From CAYJDP01 sp964371025 (GTDB taxonomy: Bacteria; Bacillota_I; Bacilli_A; RF39; UBA660), in NCBI GenBank assembly GCA_964371025.1, contig CAYJKH010000001.1, positions 195,939-259,938 of the forward strand: a stretch of 64,000 nt of DNA, read 5' to 3'. Positions 18,179 to 27,613 of this stretch are shown in pieces. The position numbers and the translations under genes are program-made. How positions within the stretch are numbered: the stretch's first letter is position 1; each line of letters opens with the position of its first letter. The notes under the pieces were generated by a model, which was not told the DNA's origin, did no database searches, and saw only the letters and a list, made by a program, of their open reading frames with translations.

Positions 18179-18499
18179 ATGGAAAATTTATTGATAAAAA
18201 TAGACAATTTAGAAAAAGAATTAGATAACGATAAAGATATTATTAGAATTAAAGAATTAAATAAATTATTAAAAGATGATAAAGAATTATTTAATAATAT
18301 TAGTAAATATAGAGAAACAAATGATAATAAATATCTAGAGTTAATTAATTATAATAAATTATATAATGAATATATATCATTAGAAGATAAAATTAATATA
18401 AAAATTATTGCTATAAATGAAAAGTTTAAGGATATTACAAATATTTCTTTTAATTGTGGCAATTGTCAAAAAGGATGTAGTAAAAATGAAAATAATTAG
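18179..18499 (+). CDS. ylbF: YlbF (RicF)-family regulator
   Basis: The 106-residue helical protein resembles the Com_YlbF family, whose Bacillus member RicF forms a 4Fe-4S complex with RicA and RicT that acts on RNase Y-dependent mRNA maturation, competence and biofilm formation. Two amphipathic coiled-coil helices are followed by a C-terminal cysteine group, C93, C96 and C100, within NCGNCQKGC, which fits iron-sulphur ligands. The neighbour downstream is rsmD, as in the ylbF-ylbG-rsmD region of Bacillus. The gene has no recognisable ribosome-binding site and may be leaderless. The family call is moderate; the rsmD context supports it. Confidence 0.68.
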   Translation: MENLLIKIDNLEKELDNDKDIIRIKELNKLLKDDKELFNNISKYRETNDNKYLELINYNKLYNEYISLEDKINIKIIAINEKFKDITNISFNCGNCQKGCSKNENN

Positions 18500-19025
18500 T
18501 GGAATACATAAAGGAAGAGTTTTAAAAGGATATGATTTAGTAAATACTAGACCAACCATGGCAAGAGTTAAAGAATCTTTATTTGGGATGATATTTCCAT
18601 ACCTTAAAGATAGTGTGGTATTAGATTTATTTGCAGGAAGTGGTAATTTAGGAATTGAAAGTTTATCTAATGGAGCAAAAGAAATATATTTAGTAGATAA
18701 TTGTAAAAAAGCTAATTTAATTCAACAGGAAAATTATAATAATTTAAATTTAGAAAATACTAATATAATAATGGGGGATTATAAAAATGTTTTAAAAGAA
18801 TTTTATACTCAAAACAAGAAGTTTGATATAATATTTTTAGATCCACCATATTCTTCTAATTATATAGAAGAGGCAATTAAATTAATAAATAATTATGAGT
18901 TATTAAATACTAATGGAATTATAGTATGTGAGAGTGATAACTTTGATAAAGTTGTATATAATAATTTAGAATGTATTAAAACAAAAAAATATGGAGAAAA
19001 ACATATTGTAATATTAAGAAAGTAG
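18486..19025 (+). CDS. rsmD: 16S rRNA m2G966 methyltransferase RsmD
   Basis: RsmD methylates G966 of 16S rRNA in the small subunit. I place the start at ATG 18486 because the protein then begins MKIISGIHKGRVLKG, the standard RsmD N-terminus, with AAGGATG upstream inside the ylbF coding region; the longer frame from 18417 adds unrelated residues. The 179-residue product has the SAM motif LDLFAGSGNLGIESLS and the catalytic FLDPPYSS. It overlaps the ylbF stop by 14 bp, indicating co-translation. Confidence 0.93.
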   Translation: MKIISGIHKGRVLKGYDLVNTRPTMARVKESLFGMIFPYLKDSVVLDLFAGSGNLGIESLSNGAKEIYLVDNCKKANLIQQENYNNLNLENTNIIMGDYKNVLKEFYTQNKKFDIIFLDPPYSSNYIEEAIKLINNYELLNTNGIIVCESDNFDKVVYNNLECIKTKKYGEKHIVILRK

Positions 19026-19033
19026 GTATTTGT

Positions 19034-20335
19034 ATGGGTGTTATTGCTTTACCAGCAGATGGATATATCGTAGTAAATAAAACTATTTTAACAAGTAAAG
19101 ATCGTAAGATTATAACAACTTTATATCAACCAATTATTGGATATACAGCAGTATCACTATACTTTACTTTAATTGATGACTTAGATAAATTAGAATTTAT
19201 GAGTGAAGAATTAACTCATCATCATTTAATGGCTACTATGCAATTAAGATTAGAAGATATTGTAATAGCCCGTGAAAAATTAGAGGCAATTGGATTATTA
19301 AAAACATTTTTAAAACATGGAAATATAAATCATTATGTTTATAATATATACTCACCAGTATCCGCTAATGAGTTTTTTAATCATCCTGTTTTAAATATTG
19401 TTTTGTATAACAACTTAGGAAAAAAAGAATATGAAAAGATTATAAATTTATATAAAATACCAAATGTATCATTAAAAAATTATGATAATATTTCTAAGTC
19501 ATTTAGTGATGTTTTTAAAAGTGTTCCAAAAGAGGGAATTAGTATAAATGAGGATATTACAAAAAGAGATTCTAATAATTTAGATATTATTGAAAAAATA
19601 GATATTGAATTAATTAAAGAATCTATTCCAAAAGATTTAGTTAATCCTCGTTGTTTTAATAAAGATACTAAAGAGTTACTTAATTCCCTTTGTTATATTT
19701 ATAATTTAGAAACAGTAGATATAATTAATTTAGTAAGAGATTCTTTAAATGAAAAAGGTTTAATAGACAAAGTTATTCTACGTAAAAGATGTCGAGATAA
19801 TTATCAATTTGAAAATAGTTCAAAGTTACCAACTGTTATTTATAATAAACAACCATCATATTTGACAAAACCAGCCGGAGAAAATTCTAAAAGAGCAAAA
19901 ATGATATATACATTTGAAAATATATCTCCATACCAACTACTAAAAGCAAAAGCAAAAGGTGGAGAGCCAACTACTCGTGATAAAAGGTTAATTGAAAATT
20001 TATTAATAGAACAAAAATTAAAACCCGGAGTTGTAAATGTTCTATTATCATATGTATTAAGTACTAAAAATCAACAACTTCAAAAAAGTTATTTAGAAAC
20101 AATAGCGGGGCAGTGGAAAAGACTTAATATTGAAACAGTGGAAGATGCTATGAAAGTAACGGAGGCTTTCCATAAAAAAACAAAAACGAAAAAAGTTGTA
20201 TCACATAATGTAAAAAAAGCCTCAGCTACTTCAAATATTAATCCTAAATGGTTTGATGGTACAAATGATAAAGTAAACACTAATAGTGAAGAAGAAATGG
20301 AAATGGATGAATTATTAAAAACATTAGTTTCATAG
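19034..20335 (+). CDS. dnaB: Replication initiation and membrane attachment protein DnaB
   Basis: In low-GC Gram-positives DnaB works with DnaD and DnaI to load the replicative helicase at oriC and at restart sites. The 433-residue product has an N-terminal winged-helix region (YQPIIGYTAVSLYFTL near residue 32) and a C-terminal DnaB/DnaD DDBH2 domain that includes YQLLKAKAKGGEPT and QLQKSYLETIAGQWKR-type sequence. It is 8 bp after rsmD. The helicase loader gene dnaI, which usually follows dnaB, is absent here; the next gene codes for an HD-domain protein after a terminator. Confidence 0.87.
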   Translation: MGVIALPADGYIVVNKTILTSKDRKIITTLYQPIIGYTAVSLYFTLIDDLDKLEFMSEELTHHHLMATMQLRLEDIVIAREKLEAIGLLKTFLKHGNINHYVYNIYSPVSANEFFNHPVLNIVLYNNLGKKEYEKIINLYKIPNVSLKNYDNISKSFSDVFKSVPKEGISINEDITKRDSNNLDIIEKIDIELIKESIPKDLVNPRCFNKDTKELLNSLCYIYNLETVDIINLVRDSLNEKGLIDKVILRKRCRDNYQFENSSKLPTVIYNKQPSYLTKPAGENSKRAKMIYTFENISPYQLLKAKAKGGEPTTRDKRLIENLLIEQKLKPGVVNVLLSYVLSTKNQQLQKSYLETIAGQWKRLNIETVEDAMKVTEAFHKKTKTKKVVSHNVKKASATSNINPKWFDGTNDKVNTNSEEEMEMDELLKTLVS

Positions 20336-20363
20336 ACACTAATTTACATATAAAAAAATATAT

Positions 20364-20387
20364 AAAGGAAATAATTCCTTTTTTTTT
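20364..20387 (+). terminator. Intrinsic terminator after dnaB
   Basis: AAAGGAA (20364-20370) pairs with TTCCTTT (20375-20381), followed by a T tract to 20387. A 12-A run (20389-20400) follows. Confidence 0.8.
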
Positions 20388-20459
20388 GAAAAAAAAAAAA
20401 TATTATGATAAACTTGAGGTGTCAAAAATTATATATATGAATTAAAAGGAAGTAAGTTA

Positions 20460-20960
20460 ATGATAAATAAATATAAAAACGAAGAATTTTATAATATTAT
20501 AAAACCAGTTTTAAATATAGCAGAATTTCATGAATTAAAAGATATTAGTCATCATGGAATATCAAGATTTGAACACTCTATGAGAGTAGCATTTTATTCT
20601 TATAAAGTATCAAAATTTTTAAGATTAAAATATAAAGAGATAACAGTAGCAGCATTGTTACATGATTTTTTTCATGATGAGGTAAAAGAAGAAAATGGAT
20701 ATCAAAGACTAATTAAACATCCAGAGTATGCTGTTATTAATGCTAAAAAACATATAAAATTAAGTAGTATGCAAGAAGATATTATAAAAAACCATATGTT
20801 CCCAGTTACAATTAGTTTACCCAAGCATAAAGAAAGTTATATGGTATCATTTGTTGATAATGTAGCGGCTGTTTATGAAAAATCAATGACAACTAAACAA
20901 GAAATAGCAACAGCTTCAACATTTTTATTTTTACTAATGATTAATATCTTTAGCTTTTAG
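20460..20960 (+). CDS. HD-domain phosphohydrolase-like protein
   Basis: The 166-residue protein has the metal-binding HD pattern: His39 in RFEHSMRV, His68-Asp69 in LLHDFF, a later His in KNHMFP and Asp in VDNVAAVYE. This architecture suits a small metal-dependent phosphohydrolase acting on nucleotides or a related substrate. The C-terminus ends in a hydrophobic stretch of about 15 residues (TFLFLLMINIFSF), unusual for a soluble HD enzyme and possibly a membrane contact. The start at 20460 has AAAAGGAAG upstream. Substrate unknown. Confidence 0.75.
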   Translation: MINKYKNEEFYNIIKPVLNIAEFHELKDISHHGISRFEHSMRVAFYSYKVSKFLRLKYKEITVAALLHDFFHDEVKEENGYQRLIKHPEYAVINAKKHIKLSSMQEDIIKNHMFPVTISLPKHKESYMVSFVDNVAAVYEKSMTTKQEIATASTFLFLLMINIFSF

Positions 20961-20979
20961 AAGGGGAACCTTCTTTTTT
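20959..20979 (+). terminator. Intrinsic terminator
   Basis: AGAAGG (20959-20964) pairs with CCTTCT (20969-20974) over GGAA, then Ts. The left arm begins in the stop codon. Confidence 0.8.
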
Positions 20980-21010
20980 ATTTATAATATACTTATAAAG
21001 GGTGGAGAAT

Positions 21011-21307
21011 ATGAAAAGATATTTAATAAAGAAAATAACTAATTTAAAATATGAATTAAAAGATGATAAAAATAAAATATACTACATTTATTTAGAATTT
21101 TTCCAAGTAGATAAACCGAAAATAAATGATTATATAATAATGGATGATTACTATTTAGATAAAAATAGTGAAGAAAAAGGGATCTGTTTTACTTTTGGAG
21201 TATTAAAAGGCAAGTTTTGTAAAAAGTTAACAGTGCATGATAAAAAAGAGATAATTGTTATTAAAAATAAAGATGAGGAAATATATTTACAAAGATATTA
21301 CGGGTAA
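21011..21307 (+). CDS. Hypothetical protein, 98 aa
   Basis: I do not recognise this small basic, beta-rich protein. The start is set at ATG 21011 because GGTGGAG at 21001-21007 serves as its ribosome-binding site; the upstream in-frame GTG at 21002 lies inside that site. No signal peptide or membrane segment is visible. A single Cys pair (around residues 58 and 68) has no recognisable motif. It is followed after 4 bp by the leucine-rich-repeat gene, so it is probably its operon partner. Confidence 0.7.
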   Translation: MKRYLIKKITNLKYELKDDKNKIYYIYLEFFQVDKPKINDYIIMDDYYLDKNSEEKGICFTFGVLKGKFCKKLTVHDKKEIIVIKNKDEEIYLQRYYG

Positions 21308-21311
21308 GATT

Positions 21312-22853
21312 ATGAAAAGTGAACTTGATTTAATAAAGAAAAAATATGGTGAAGAAATGACTCATTTATGTAGAGAATTATTCCCGATTATACTAGAGGA
21401 TAATAAGATTTTATATAATCTTTTAATTAAAAACTTTGATGAAAATAAAAATCTTTATCATGACATAGTTGAAGAAGAAAAAATTTTAGAGTTTAAAGAT
21501 TATATATATTCTTTGGTGGATGTAGAAAAAGGGATGTCACAAAGTGATGAGACTCCAAAAGATTTATTTGAAAAAGCTGGATATGATTTATATGAATGTA
21601 AGACTGAAGAGGAAATGAATCAATTTTTAAAATATTATAAAGAAGATGAAGCATTATGTAGCTTTAAAATGAATAGAATAGAAAATTATTATGTATTTTT
21701 TGCTTTGAAAAATAATATAGATCAAATCCAAAGAGAAAACTTTAATATTCCAAATAGACAAGATGAATATGGAACATCAATTTTATGTCTTAAGTTTATG
21801 AAGGGTAAAAATAATACATTATCTATATCAAATAGATATAACCATAGAGTTACTAATCCAGACGCAACATTTTCTAATAATCTAGATAATATTATTCCAG
21901 GACTAACAACTAGTTTTATTAAAAATTATAACTTTAATTTTAATTTAGGAGTAGATGACTTTTATTTACCTTATTATATAAAAACAAACGAAGATAAATA
22001 TTATAAGTATAATTTAGAGTGTAACAATACTTATTTTGGAGTTAATAATACAATTATAGATCATAGTGATATTTATGATTATAAAACAGGTAAAATAAAT
22101 GATGAAAAGGAAGAAGTAATTCATCTTGATAAAGAAAAATTTATTTTAATAGAAAATTATATAGTGGATATAGTAAATAAAACAGTATATCCATACTCTA
22201 AAGAATTTATGAAAAATAATATACTAACTAATACTTATAGTAAAGAAGAAGTAATTAAGCGACAACCAAATGACTCGTTTACTGAAACAATAAAAAAAGT
22301 AAGTAAAATCGAAATAGAAAATATAAAAAATGAGGAAAATCAAAAAATAGGTAGAAATATTATTTTTAAATTAGATAATGCCCAAGAAGATGTAACTTTA
22401 TCTATTAATAATGAAAATAAAATTACTAAATATATTAATAATAATATATTTGAAATAGGAGATGAATTTTTAAAAGAAAATGATACCTTAGAATATATTG
22501 AACTTAATAATGTTATAAAAATAGGGGATGAAGCTTTTAATAATAATGAAAATTTAAAAGATATAAAACTTCCTAACACAGAAATTATTGGAGATGATTT
22601 TTTGATGAAAAATACTGATCTAAGTAATATAAATTTACCAAAAATAAAAATAATTGGAAAAGGTTTTATGAAATCAAATAATAATTTAAATGAAATCGAT
22701 TTATCACCAGTTGAAAGAATTGGAAAAGGTTTTATGTTATGGAACAACTCATTAAATAAATTATATGTTAATGAATTTACAAGTATTAGTAAAGATTGTT
22801 TAGCTAATAATAAAAATATAAATATAATTAAAAATAAAGGTAAATCGTTATAA
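21312..22853 (+). CDS. Leucine-rich-repeat (BspA-type) protein
   Basis: The 513-residue product has two parts. Residues 1-360 form an unrecognised domain containing a conserved-looking block around 160-200 (DEYGTSILCLKFMKGKN, then NPDATFSNNLDNIIPGL). Residues about 395-500 contain at least five LRR_5/BspA-type repeats of about 23 residues built on IGDEFLKENDTLEYIELN and IGKGFMKSNNNLNEIDL. There is no signal peptide or anchor, so it may be cytoplasmic despite its similarity to surface LRR proteins. The start is ATG 21312, just after the preceding stop, with only a weak upstream purine stretch. Role unknown. Confidence 0.7.
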   Translation: MKSELDLIKKKYGEEMTHLCRELFPIILEDNKILYNLLIKNFDENKNLYHDIVEEEKILEFKDYIYSLVDVEKGMSQSDETPKDLFEKAGYDLYECKTEEEMNQFLKYYKEDEALCSFKMNRIENYYVFFALKNNIDQIQRENFNIPNRQDEYGTSILCLKFMKGKNNTLSISNRYNHRVTNPDATFSNNLDNIIPGLTTSFIKNYNFNFNLGVDDFYLPYYIKTNEDKYYKYNLECNNTYFGVNNTIIDHSDIYDYKTGKINDEKEEVIHLDKEKFILIENYIVDIVNKTVYPYSKEFMKNNILTNTYSKEEVIKRQPNDSFTETIKKVSKIEIENIKNEENQKIGRNIIFKLDNAQEDVTLSINNENKITKYINNNIFEIGDEFLKENDTLEYIELNNVIKIGDEAFNNNENLKDIKLPNTEIIGDDFLMKNTDLSNINLPKIKIIGKGFMKSNNNLNEIDLSPVERIGKGFMLWNNSLNKLYVNEFTSISKDCLANNKNINIIKNKGKSL

Positions 22854-22879
22854 AGAAGAAGTTATATCTTCTTTTTTTT
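22852..22879 (+). terminator. Intrinsic terminator
   Basis: AAAGAAGA (22852-22859) pairs with TCTTCTTT (22867-22874), then Ts. It starts in the stop codon. Confidence 0.75.
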
Positions 22880-22891
22880 AGATAGTATATA

Positions 22892-22900
22892 TGTTATAAT
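22892..22900 (+). promoter_or_regulatory. Extended -10 promoter for the pyrophosphatase gene
   Basis: TGT-TATAAT at 22892-22900, 25 bp before ATG 22926. Confidence 0.55.
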
Positions 22901-22925
22901 CTATAATGTAGAAAGAAGTGAGAAA

Positions 22926-24545
22926 ATGAAAAAAACATATGTTATTGGACATAAAAAACCAGATAGTGATTCAGTTATGTCAGCGATAGCTTTATCATAT
23001 TTAAAAAATCAATTAGGAGAAAAGACGGAACCTCGTGTAATTGGAACAATTAATAAAGAAACAAAGTATGCTCTTAATTTTTTTAATTTAAAAGAACCGA
23101 TGTATTTAAATAATGTAAAATTACAATTAAGAGATGTTAATTATAATAAAGGATTTATGATTAATGAAAATGATTGTATCCATACTGGTTATCAAATGAT
23201 GCTAGATAAAAATCAAACAGGTATACCAATTGTGAATAGTTTAAATAAATTTATTGGATTAATTACAATCAAAGACTTATCTCATAAAATTATTAATGAA
23301 GAAAATGAAAAATTAGAAACATCATATAAAAATTTACTTAAAGTTTTAAAGGCTGAGGAAGTATTACATTTTGATGATGAACTAGTTGGAAACTTATTAG
23401 TAGCAGCATATCGTTCTACAACATTTATTAATAATATTAAGTTAACACCAGAAACTATTTTAGTAGTAGGAGATAGACATAGTATAATTGAATATGCAGT
23501 AAATAGTGATGTTAAAATGTTAATAATTACTGGTAGTGGTAAAATAAAAGATGAACATATTGAAATAGCTCGTAAGAAAAAAATAAATATAATTCGTACT
23601 GATTTTGATACATATACAATATCTAGATTATTACCATTATCTAATTACATTAAAACATTAATTAGAAGTTATAATCCAACTAAATTTGAAGATACAGATT
23701 ATGTTAGTGACGTATTAGAAATAAATTCTAAATTAAAACATACTAATTATCCGATTGTTAATCATAATAATGACTGTCTAGGATTATTGAAAATTATTGA
23801 TTTAAATGAAAAAAATCCTAAAAAAGTTATTTTAGTTGATCATAATGAAAAATTACAAAGTGTAGATGGAATTGAGGAAGCTTCAATTGTTGAGATAATT
23901 GATCATCATAATATTGGTTCAATTACAACAATTGCTCCAGTTAACTTTAGGAATATGTCAGTAGGGTCTACTTGTACAATTGTATATACAATGTATAAAG
24001 ATGCAAATATTGAAATACCAAAAAGTATAGCAGGAGGGTTGTTATCGGGGATCTTATCTGATACTCTAATTTTAAAAAGTCCAACAGCTACTAAAATAGA
24101 TATAGAAGTAGTAGAAGAATTATCTAAAATAATTGGACTTGATTATAAAGTATATGGAATGGAGTTATTAAAAGCCGGAACATCATTAGAAGGTATGACT
24201 AAAGAAGATGTTTTATATAATGATTTTAAAAAATATAACATAAATGATAAAACATTTGCTATTGGGCAATTTATTACGATGGATTTTGATACTATAAGAA
24301 AAGATATACCAGAATATGTAAAAGTATTAAACGAAGTAGCAGTAGCTAACGAATATAGTTTTGTAGGATTATATTTTACAGATATTATTAATAATGGAAG
24401 TTATATTTTATATAGTGAAGAAAATGCGAACATTGCAAATATTGCTTATAACTTAGATAAAGTACCACAAGGATATTTTATTAAAGATTGTGTATCTAGA
24501 AAAAAACATATTATACCATTATTAATGGAAATATTTGAGGATTAG
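22926..24545 (+). CDS. ppaC: Manganese-dependent family II inorganic pyrophosphatase with CBS and DRTGG domains
   Basis: This enzyme hydrolyses pyrophosphate to drive biosynthesis. The 539-residue product starts with the DHH-family motif VIGHKKPDSDSVMSAIALSY, has CBS-type segments around 70-125 and 245-290 flanking a DRTGG domain (ETILVVGDRHS, then VKMLIITGSGKI), and returns to the catalytic domain with the DHH motif VEIIDHHNIGS near residue 325 and the DHHA2 domain at the C-terminus. The insert makes it much longer than the 310-residue minimal enzyme. In this subfamily CBS domains bind adenine nucleotides and DRTGG is linked to Ap4A activation. The next gene is 8 bp downstream. Confidence 0.9.
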   Translation: MKKTYVIGHKKPDSDSVMSAIALSYLKNQLGEKTEPRVIGTINKETKYALNFFNLKEPMYLNNVKLQLRDVNYNKGFMINENDCIHTGYQMMLDKNQTGIPIVNSLNKFIGLITIKDLSHKIINEENEKLETSYKNLLKVLKAEEVLHFDDELVGNLLVAAYRSTTFINNIKLTPETILVVGDRHSIIEYAVNSDVKMLIITGSGKIKDEHIEIARKKKINIIRTDFDTYTISRLLPLSNYIKTLIRSYNPTKFEDTDYVSDVLEINSKLKHTNYPIVNHNNDCLGLLKIIDLNEKNPKKVILVDHNEKLQSVDGIEEASIVEIIDHHNIGSITTIAPVNFRNMSVGSTCTIVYTMYKDANIEIPKSIAGGLLSGILSDTLILKSPTATKIDIEVVEELSKIIGLDYKVYGMELLKAGTSLEGMTKEDVLYNDFKKYNINDKTFAIGQFITMDFDTIRKDIPEYVKVLNEVAVANEYSFVGLYFTDIINNGSYILYSEENANIANIAYNLDKVPQGYFIKDCVSRKKHIIPLLMEIFED

Positions 24546-24553
24546 GAGAATAT

Positions 24554-25396
24554 ATGAAAGAAAACGTGTTATTAATAATTAAAGGTTTCTTTATGGGGAT
24601 TGCTAATATAATACCAGGAGTAAGTGGAGGGACTCTTGCTATCACACTTGGTATATATGAAAGACTAATATCTGCTATTAGCCATTTCTTTAAAAATTTA
24701 AAAGATAATTTAAAATTTTTAATACCAATTGGAGTAGGAGCAGTTATTGCTGTTTTACTAATGAGTAATGTAATTAGCTATTCTCTTGAAAAAGTACCAT
24801 TTGCAACATTTTTATTCTTTATTGGTTTAATATGTGGAGGATTACCAATATTAACAAAAAAAGTAAAGAGTGAGAAAGTTAAAGTTAAAAATGTTATCAT
24901 AGGATTAATTACTTTTTCATTTATAGTAGGATTAACATTATTAAAAAATGAAGGTAGTGGAGTAGATTTATCAACTATTAGCACAGAAATGTATTTTATT
25001 TTATTTGGAGTTGGAGTAGTAGCAGCAGCTACGATGGTAATACCAGGTATTAGTGGATCATTTGTTTTAATGTTATTAGGTTTTTATGAAGTAATATTAG
25101 CAACTATTTCATCATTGACAGACTTTTCAAAGTTAGGGCATAATTTACAAATATTAATGCCCCTAGGATTAGGTTTAGTAGTGGGGATAGTATTAATTGC
25201 TAAAATGATAGAATTCTTATTTAAAAAATTTGAAGTGACTACATATTATGCTGTTATAGGGTTTATACTAGCAAGTGTATTAGGGTTATTTACAGCATTA
25301 TTTCCAATTGAAGCTGGAATAATAGAAATAATTAGTGGGATACTATTATTATTATTAGGAACATTTATTGGATATAAGTTAGGAGATAGAGAATGA
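24554..25396 (+). CDS. DUF368 membrane protein, probable undecaprenyl-phosphate translocase (PopT-like)
   Basis: The 280-residue protein has about eight membrane segments and the DUF368 signatures GIANIIPGVSGGTLAITLG near the N-terminus and MVIPGISGSFVLMLLG in the second half, which reflect an internal duplication. DUF368 proteins have been shown to recycle undecaprenyl phosphate across the membrane (PopT). The downstream uppP gene, which overlaps by 4 bp, makes the same lipid carrier from its diphosphate, so the pair forms a C55-P recycling unit. The exact activity here is inferred from family and context. Confidence 0.85.
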   Translation: MKENVLLIIKGFFMGIANIIPGVSGGTLAITLGIYERLISAISHFFKNLKDNLKFLIPIGVGAVIAVLLMSNVISYSLEKVPFATFLFFIGLICGGLPILTKKVKSEKVKVKNVIIGLITFSFIVGLTLLKNEGSGVDLSTISTEMYFILFGVGVVAAATMVIPGISGSFVLMLLGFYEVILATISSLTDFSKLGHNLQILMPLGLGLVVGIVLIAKMIEFLFKKFEVTTYYAVIGFILASVLGLFTALFPIEAGIIEIISGILLLLLGTFIGYKLGDRE

Positions 25397-26205
25397 GTAT
25401 ATTAGAAACAATAATATTAGCCATTGTTCAAGGCGTAGCAGAATTTTTACCAATATCATCCTCTGCTCATTTAATTATATTTAGAGATGTATTTAATATA
25501 GGTAATAATATCAGTGGCAATATGGAAATAGTATTTGATGTTGCTTTGCATTTAGGAACTTTACTTGCAATTGGAATATTTTTCTTTAAAGATTTTATTA
25601 CAATGATAAATAAAGGTTTTACTAAAGGAATAAAAGATAAAGATGGTAAAATAATGTGGTATATAATCATTGCAACAATACCAGCGGCTATTGCAGGATT
25701 ACTTGCTGAAGATTTAATTACTAATGTAATTAGAGGTAATTTATATGTTATAGCAATTGCTTTATTAGTAATGGGAATTATTATATTTTTAGCAGATAAA
25801 TTTAGTGAAAGTGATAATAATTTAGGTAAAATTAAATTAAGAGATGCTATTATAATTGGATGTTCACAAATGTTTGCCCTAATTCCAGGCTTTTCAAGAA
25901 GTGGAACAACTATAGCAACTGCTCGTATTTTAAAAATTGAAAAAACAGATGCTGCTAAATTTTCATTTTATTTAAGTGCTCCGGTTATTTTAGGAGCTGT
26001 TACTTTACAATTGTTAGAGCCTAATACAATTAGTATTATTACTAATAATGCAAGTATTTTTATAGTAGGTATTTTAGTATCATTTTTGATTGGTATACTT
26101 ACAATTAAGTTTTTATTACAATACTTACAAAATAATGACTTTAAAATATTTATGATTTATCGTGTAATATTAGCATTTGTTGTGATAGTAATAATTTCAA
26201 TATAA
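25393..26205 (+). CDS. uppP: Undecaprenyl-diphosphatase UppP
   Basis: UppP (BacA) dephosphorylates undecaprenyl diphosphate so that the lipid carrier can be reused for peptidoglycan and wall polymers; its overproduction confers bacitracin resistance. The 270-residue multi-pass protein has the family motifs VQGVAEFLPISSSAHL (residues 12-27, with catalytic Glu17 and nearby Ser/His) and PGFSRSGTT near residue 167. ATG 25393 overlaps the upstream TGA stop (ATGA), indicating translational coupling with the DUF368 gene. It implies a walled cell, unlike true mollicutes. Confidence 0.95.
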   Translation: MSILETIILAIVQGVAEFLPISSSAHLIIFRDVFNIGNNISGNMEIVFDVALHLGTLLAIGIFFFKDFITMINKGFTKGIKDKDGKIMWYIIIATIPAAIAGLLAEDLITNVIRGNLYVIAIALLVMGIIIFLADKFSESDNNLGKIKLRDAIIIGCSQMFALIPGFSRSGTTIATARILKIEKTDAAKFSFYLSAPVILGAVTLQLLEPNTISIITNNASIFIVGILVSFLIGILTIKFLLQYLQNNDFKIFMIYRVILAFVVIVIISI

Positions 26206-26239
26206 TATAAAGAAAGAATCTATATAGATGGTGTAGTAT

Positions 26240-27613
26240 ATGAATATAAAAAAAGATTTATGTAAAGATATTTTTAGAGAATATGATATAAGAGGAAACT
26301 TTCCTAATCAAATAGATGAAGATACAGCCTATACAATCGGTCTTGCTTTTGGTACAAAAATGAAAGAGTTAGGACATAATAATTGTGTTGTAGGACATGA
26401 TAATAGATTAAGTAAAGAGATATTAACTAATGCTTTACTAAAAGGTATTACTGAAACAGGAGTGGATGTTATCTTTTTAGGACTTTGTACAACTCCGATG
26501 TATTATTATGCTTGTATTAAACTTAATACTCCAAGAGGAGTAATGATTACAGCTAGTCATAATCCAAAAGATGATAATGGTTTTAAATTTGCGTATGATG
26601 AAACAGGGAACTGTCGAGGAAAAACGATTCAGGAATTTTTAAAACTTGCAAAAAGTGGTGAATTTTCATCTGGTAATGGTAATATAACAACTTATGATAT
26701 AAAGGATGAATATAAAGAATTAATGAGAAAATCTTTAGATTTTGGAAATAGAAAAGTTAAAGTAGTAATAGACCCAGCAAATGGAACCACTAGTATTATT
26801 GCGAAAGAAATATATGAATTATTCCCAATTGATTTAATTACAATTAATAATGAAAGTGATGCAACTTTTCCAAATCATCATCCTGATCCTAGTATTGAAA
26901 CTAATATGAAACAACTAAAAAAAGCAGTTATTGAAAATAATGCTGATTTAGGTATTGGGTTTGATGGAGATGGGGATAGAGTAGGATTTGTATCAAAACA
27001 AGGGAACTATATTCATGCAGATTTATTTATGATAATAGTTATTAGAGATATAATTAATAAAGTTAATAAAAAAGAATTTCTATACGATGTTAAATGCACA
27101 AAGAGTCTGGAAGATGAAATAATAAAACTAGGGGGAAAACCAATCTGTTCTCGTACGGGTAATTCTTATACAAAAGGAACAGTTATTGAACAAAACCTTC
27201 CGTTTGGAGGAGAAGGTAGTGGTCATATTTATTTTAATGATAAATTCCCTGGTTTTGATAGTGGGATTTATGCCGGATTAAGAATGGTTGAAATATTATC
27301 TAAAACTAATAAAAATATGGAAGAATTATTAGAGGGGATAAATAAGTATTATTCTTCGATTGAAATGATTGTAAAAACTAAAGAAGATATAAAGTTTGAA
27401 GTAGTTAACAAAGTATTAGAATATGTTAAAGAAAAAGGATATAATCATATAACAATAGATGGAGTTAAAGTACTATTTAAAGATGGATGGGCTTTAGTTA
27501 GAGCAAGTAATACAGGGCCAAATTTAACAATTAGATATGAAGCTAATACAGAAGAAAGATTAAAAGAAATAGAAGAAGAATTTAATTTTCTAGTAGAAAA
27601 ATATAACAAATAA
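26240..27613 (+). CDS. Phosphomannomutase/phosphoglucomutase
   Basis: The alpha-D-phosphohexomutase interconverts hexose 6- and 1-phosphates for sugar nucleotide synthesis. The 457-residue product has the four family motifs: FREYDIRGNF at the N-terminus, the phosphoserine loop TASHNPKDDNGFKF (active Ser near residue 107), the Mg-binding GFDGDGDRVGFV near 240, the sugar-binding GGEGSGHIYF near 322 and the C-terminal phosphate-binding RASNTGPNLTIR. It resembles the bacterial PMM/PGM (AlgC-like) group rather than GlmM. The Shine-Dalgarno is weak. It follows uppP by 34 bp and may join the same envelope-precursor operon. Confidence 0.9.
   Translation: MNIKKDLCKDIFREYDIRGNFPNQIDEDTAYTIGLAFGTKMKELGHNNCVVGHDNRLSKEILTNALLKGITETGVDVIFLGLCTTPMYYYACIKLNTPRGVMITASHNPKDDNGFKFAYDETGNCRGKTIQEFLKLAKSGEFSSGNGNITTYDIKDEYKELMRKSLDFGNRKVKVVIDPANGTTSIIAKEIYELFPIDLITINNESDATFPNHHPDPSIETNMKQLKKAVIENNADLGIGFDGDGDRVGFVSKQGNYIHADLFMIIVIRDIINKVNKKEFLYDVKCTKSLEDEIIKLGGKPICSRTGNSYTKGTVIEQNLPFGGEGSGHIYFNDKFPGFDSGIYAGLRMVEILSKTNKNMEELLEGINKYYSSIEMIVKTKEDIKFEVVNKVLEYVKEKGYNHITIDGVKVLFKDGWALVRASNTGPNLTIRYEANTEERLKEIEEEFNFLVEKYNK

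Noticed and set aside
20389..20400. Run of 12 A upstream of the HD gene as a phase-variable tract
   Set aside because: It lies between a terminator and the next promoter region in a very AT-rich genome; no spacing effect on a clear promoter could be shown.
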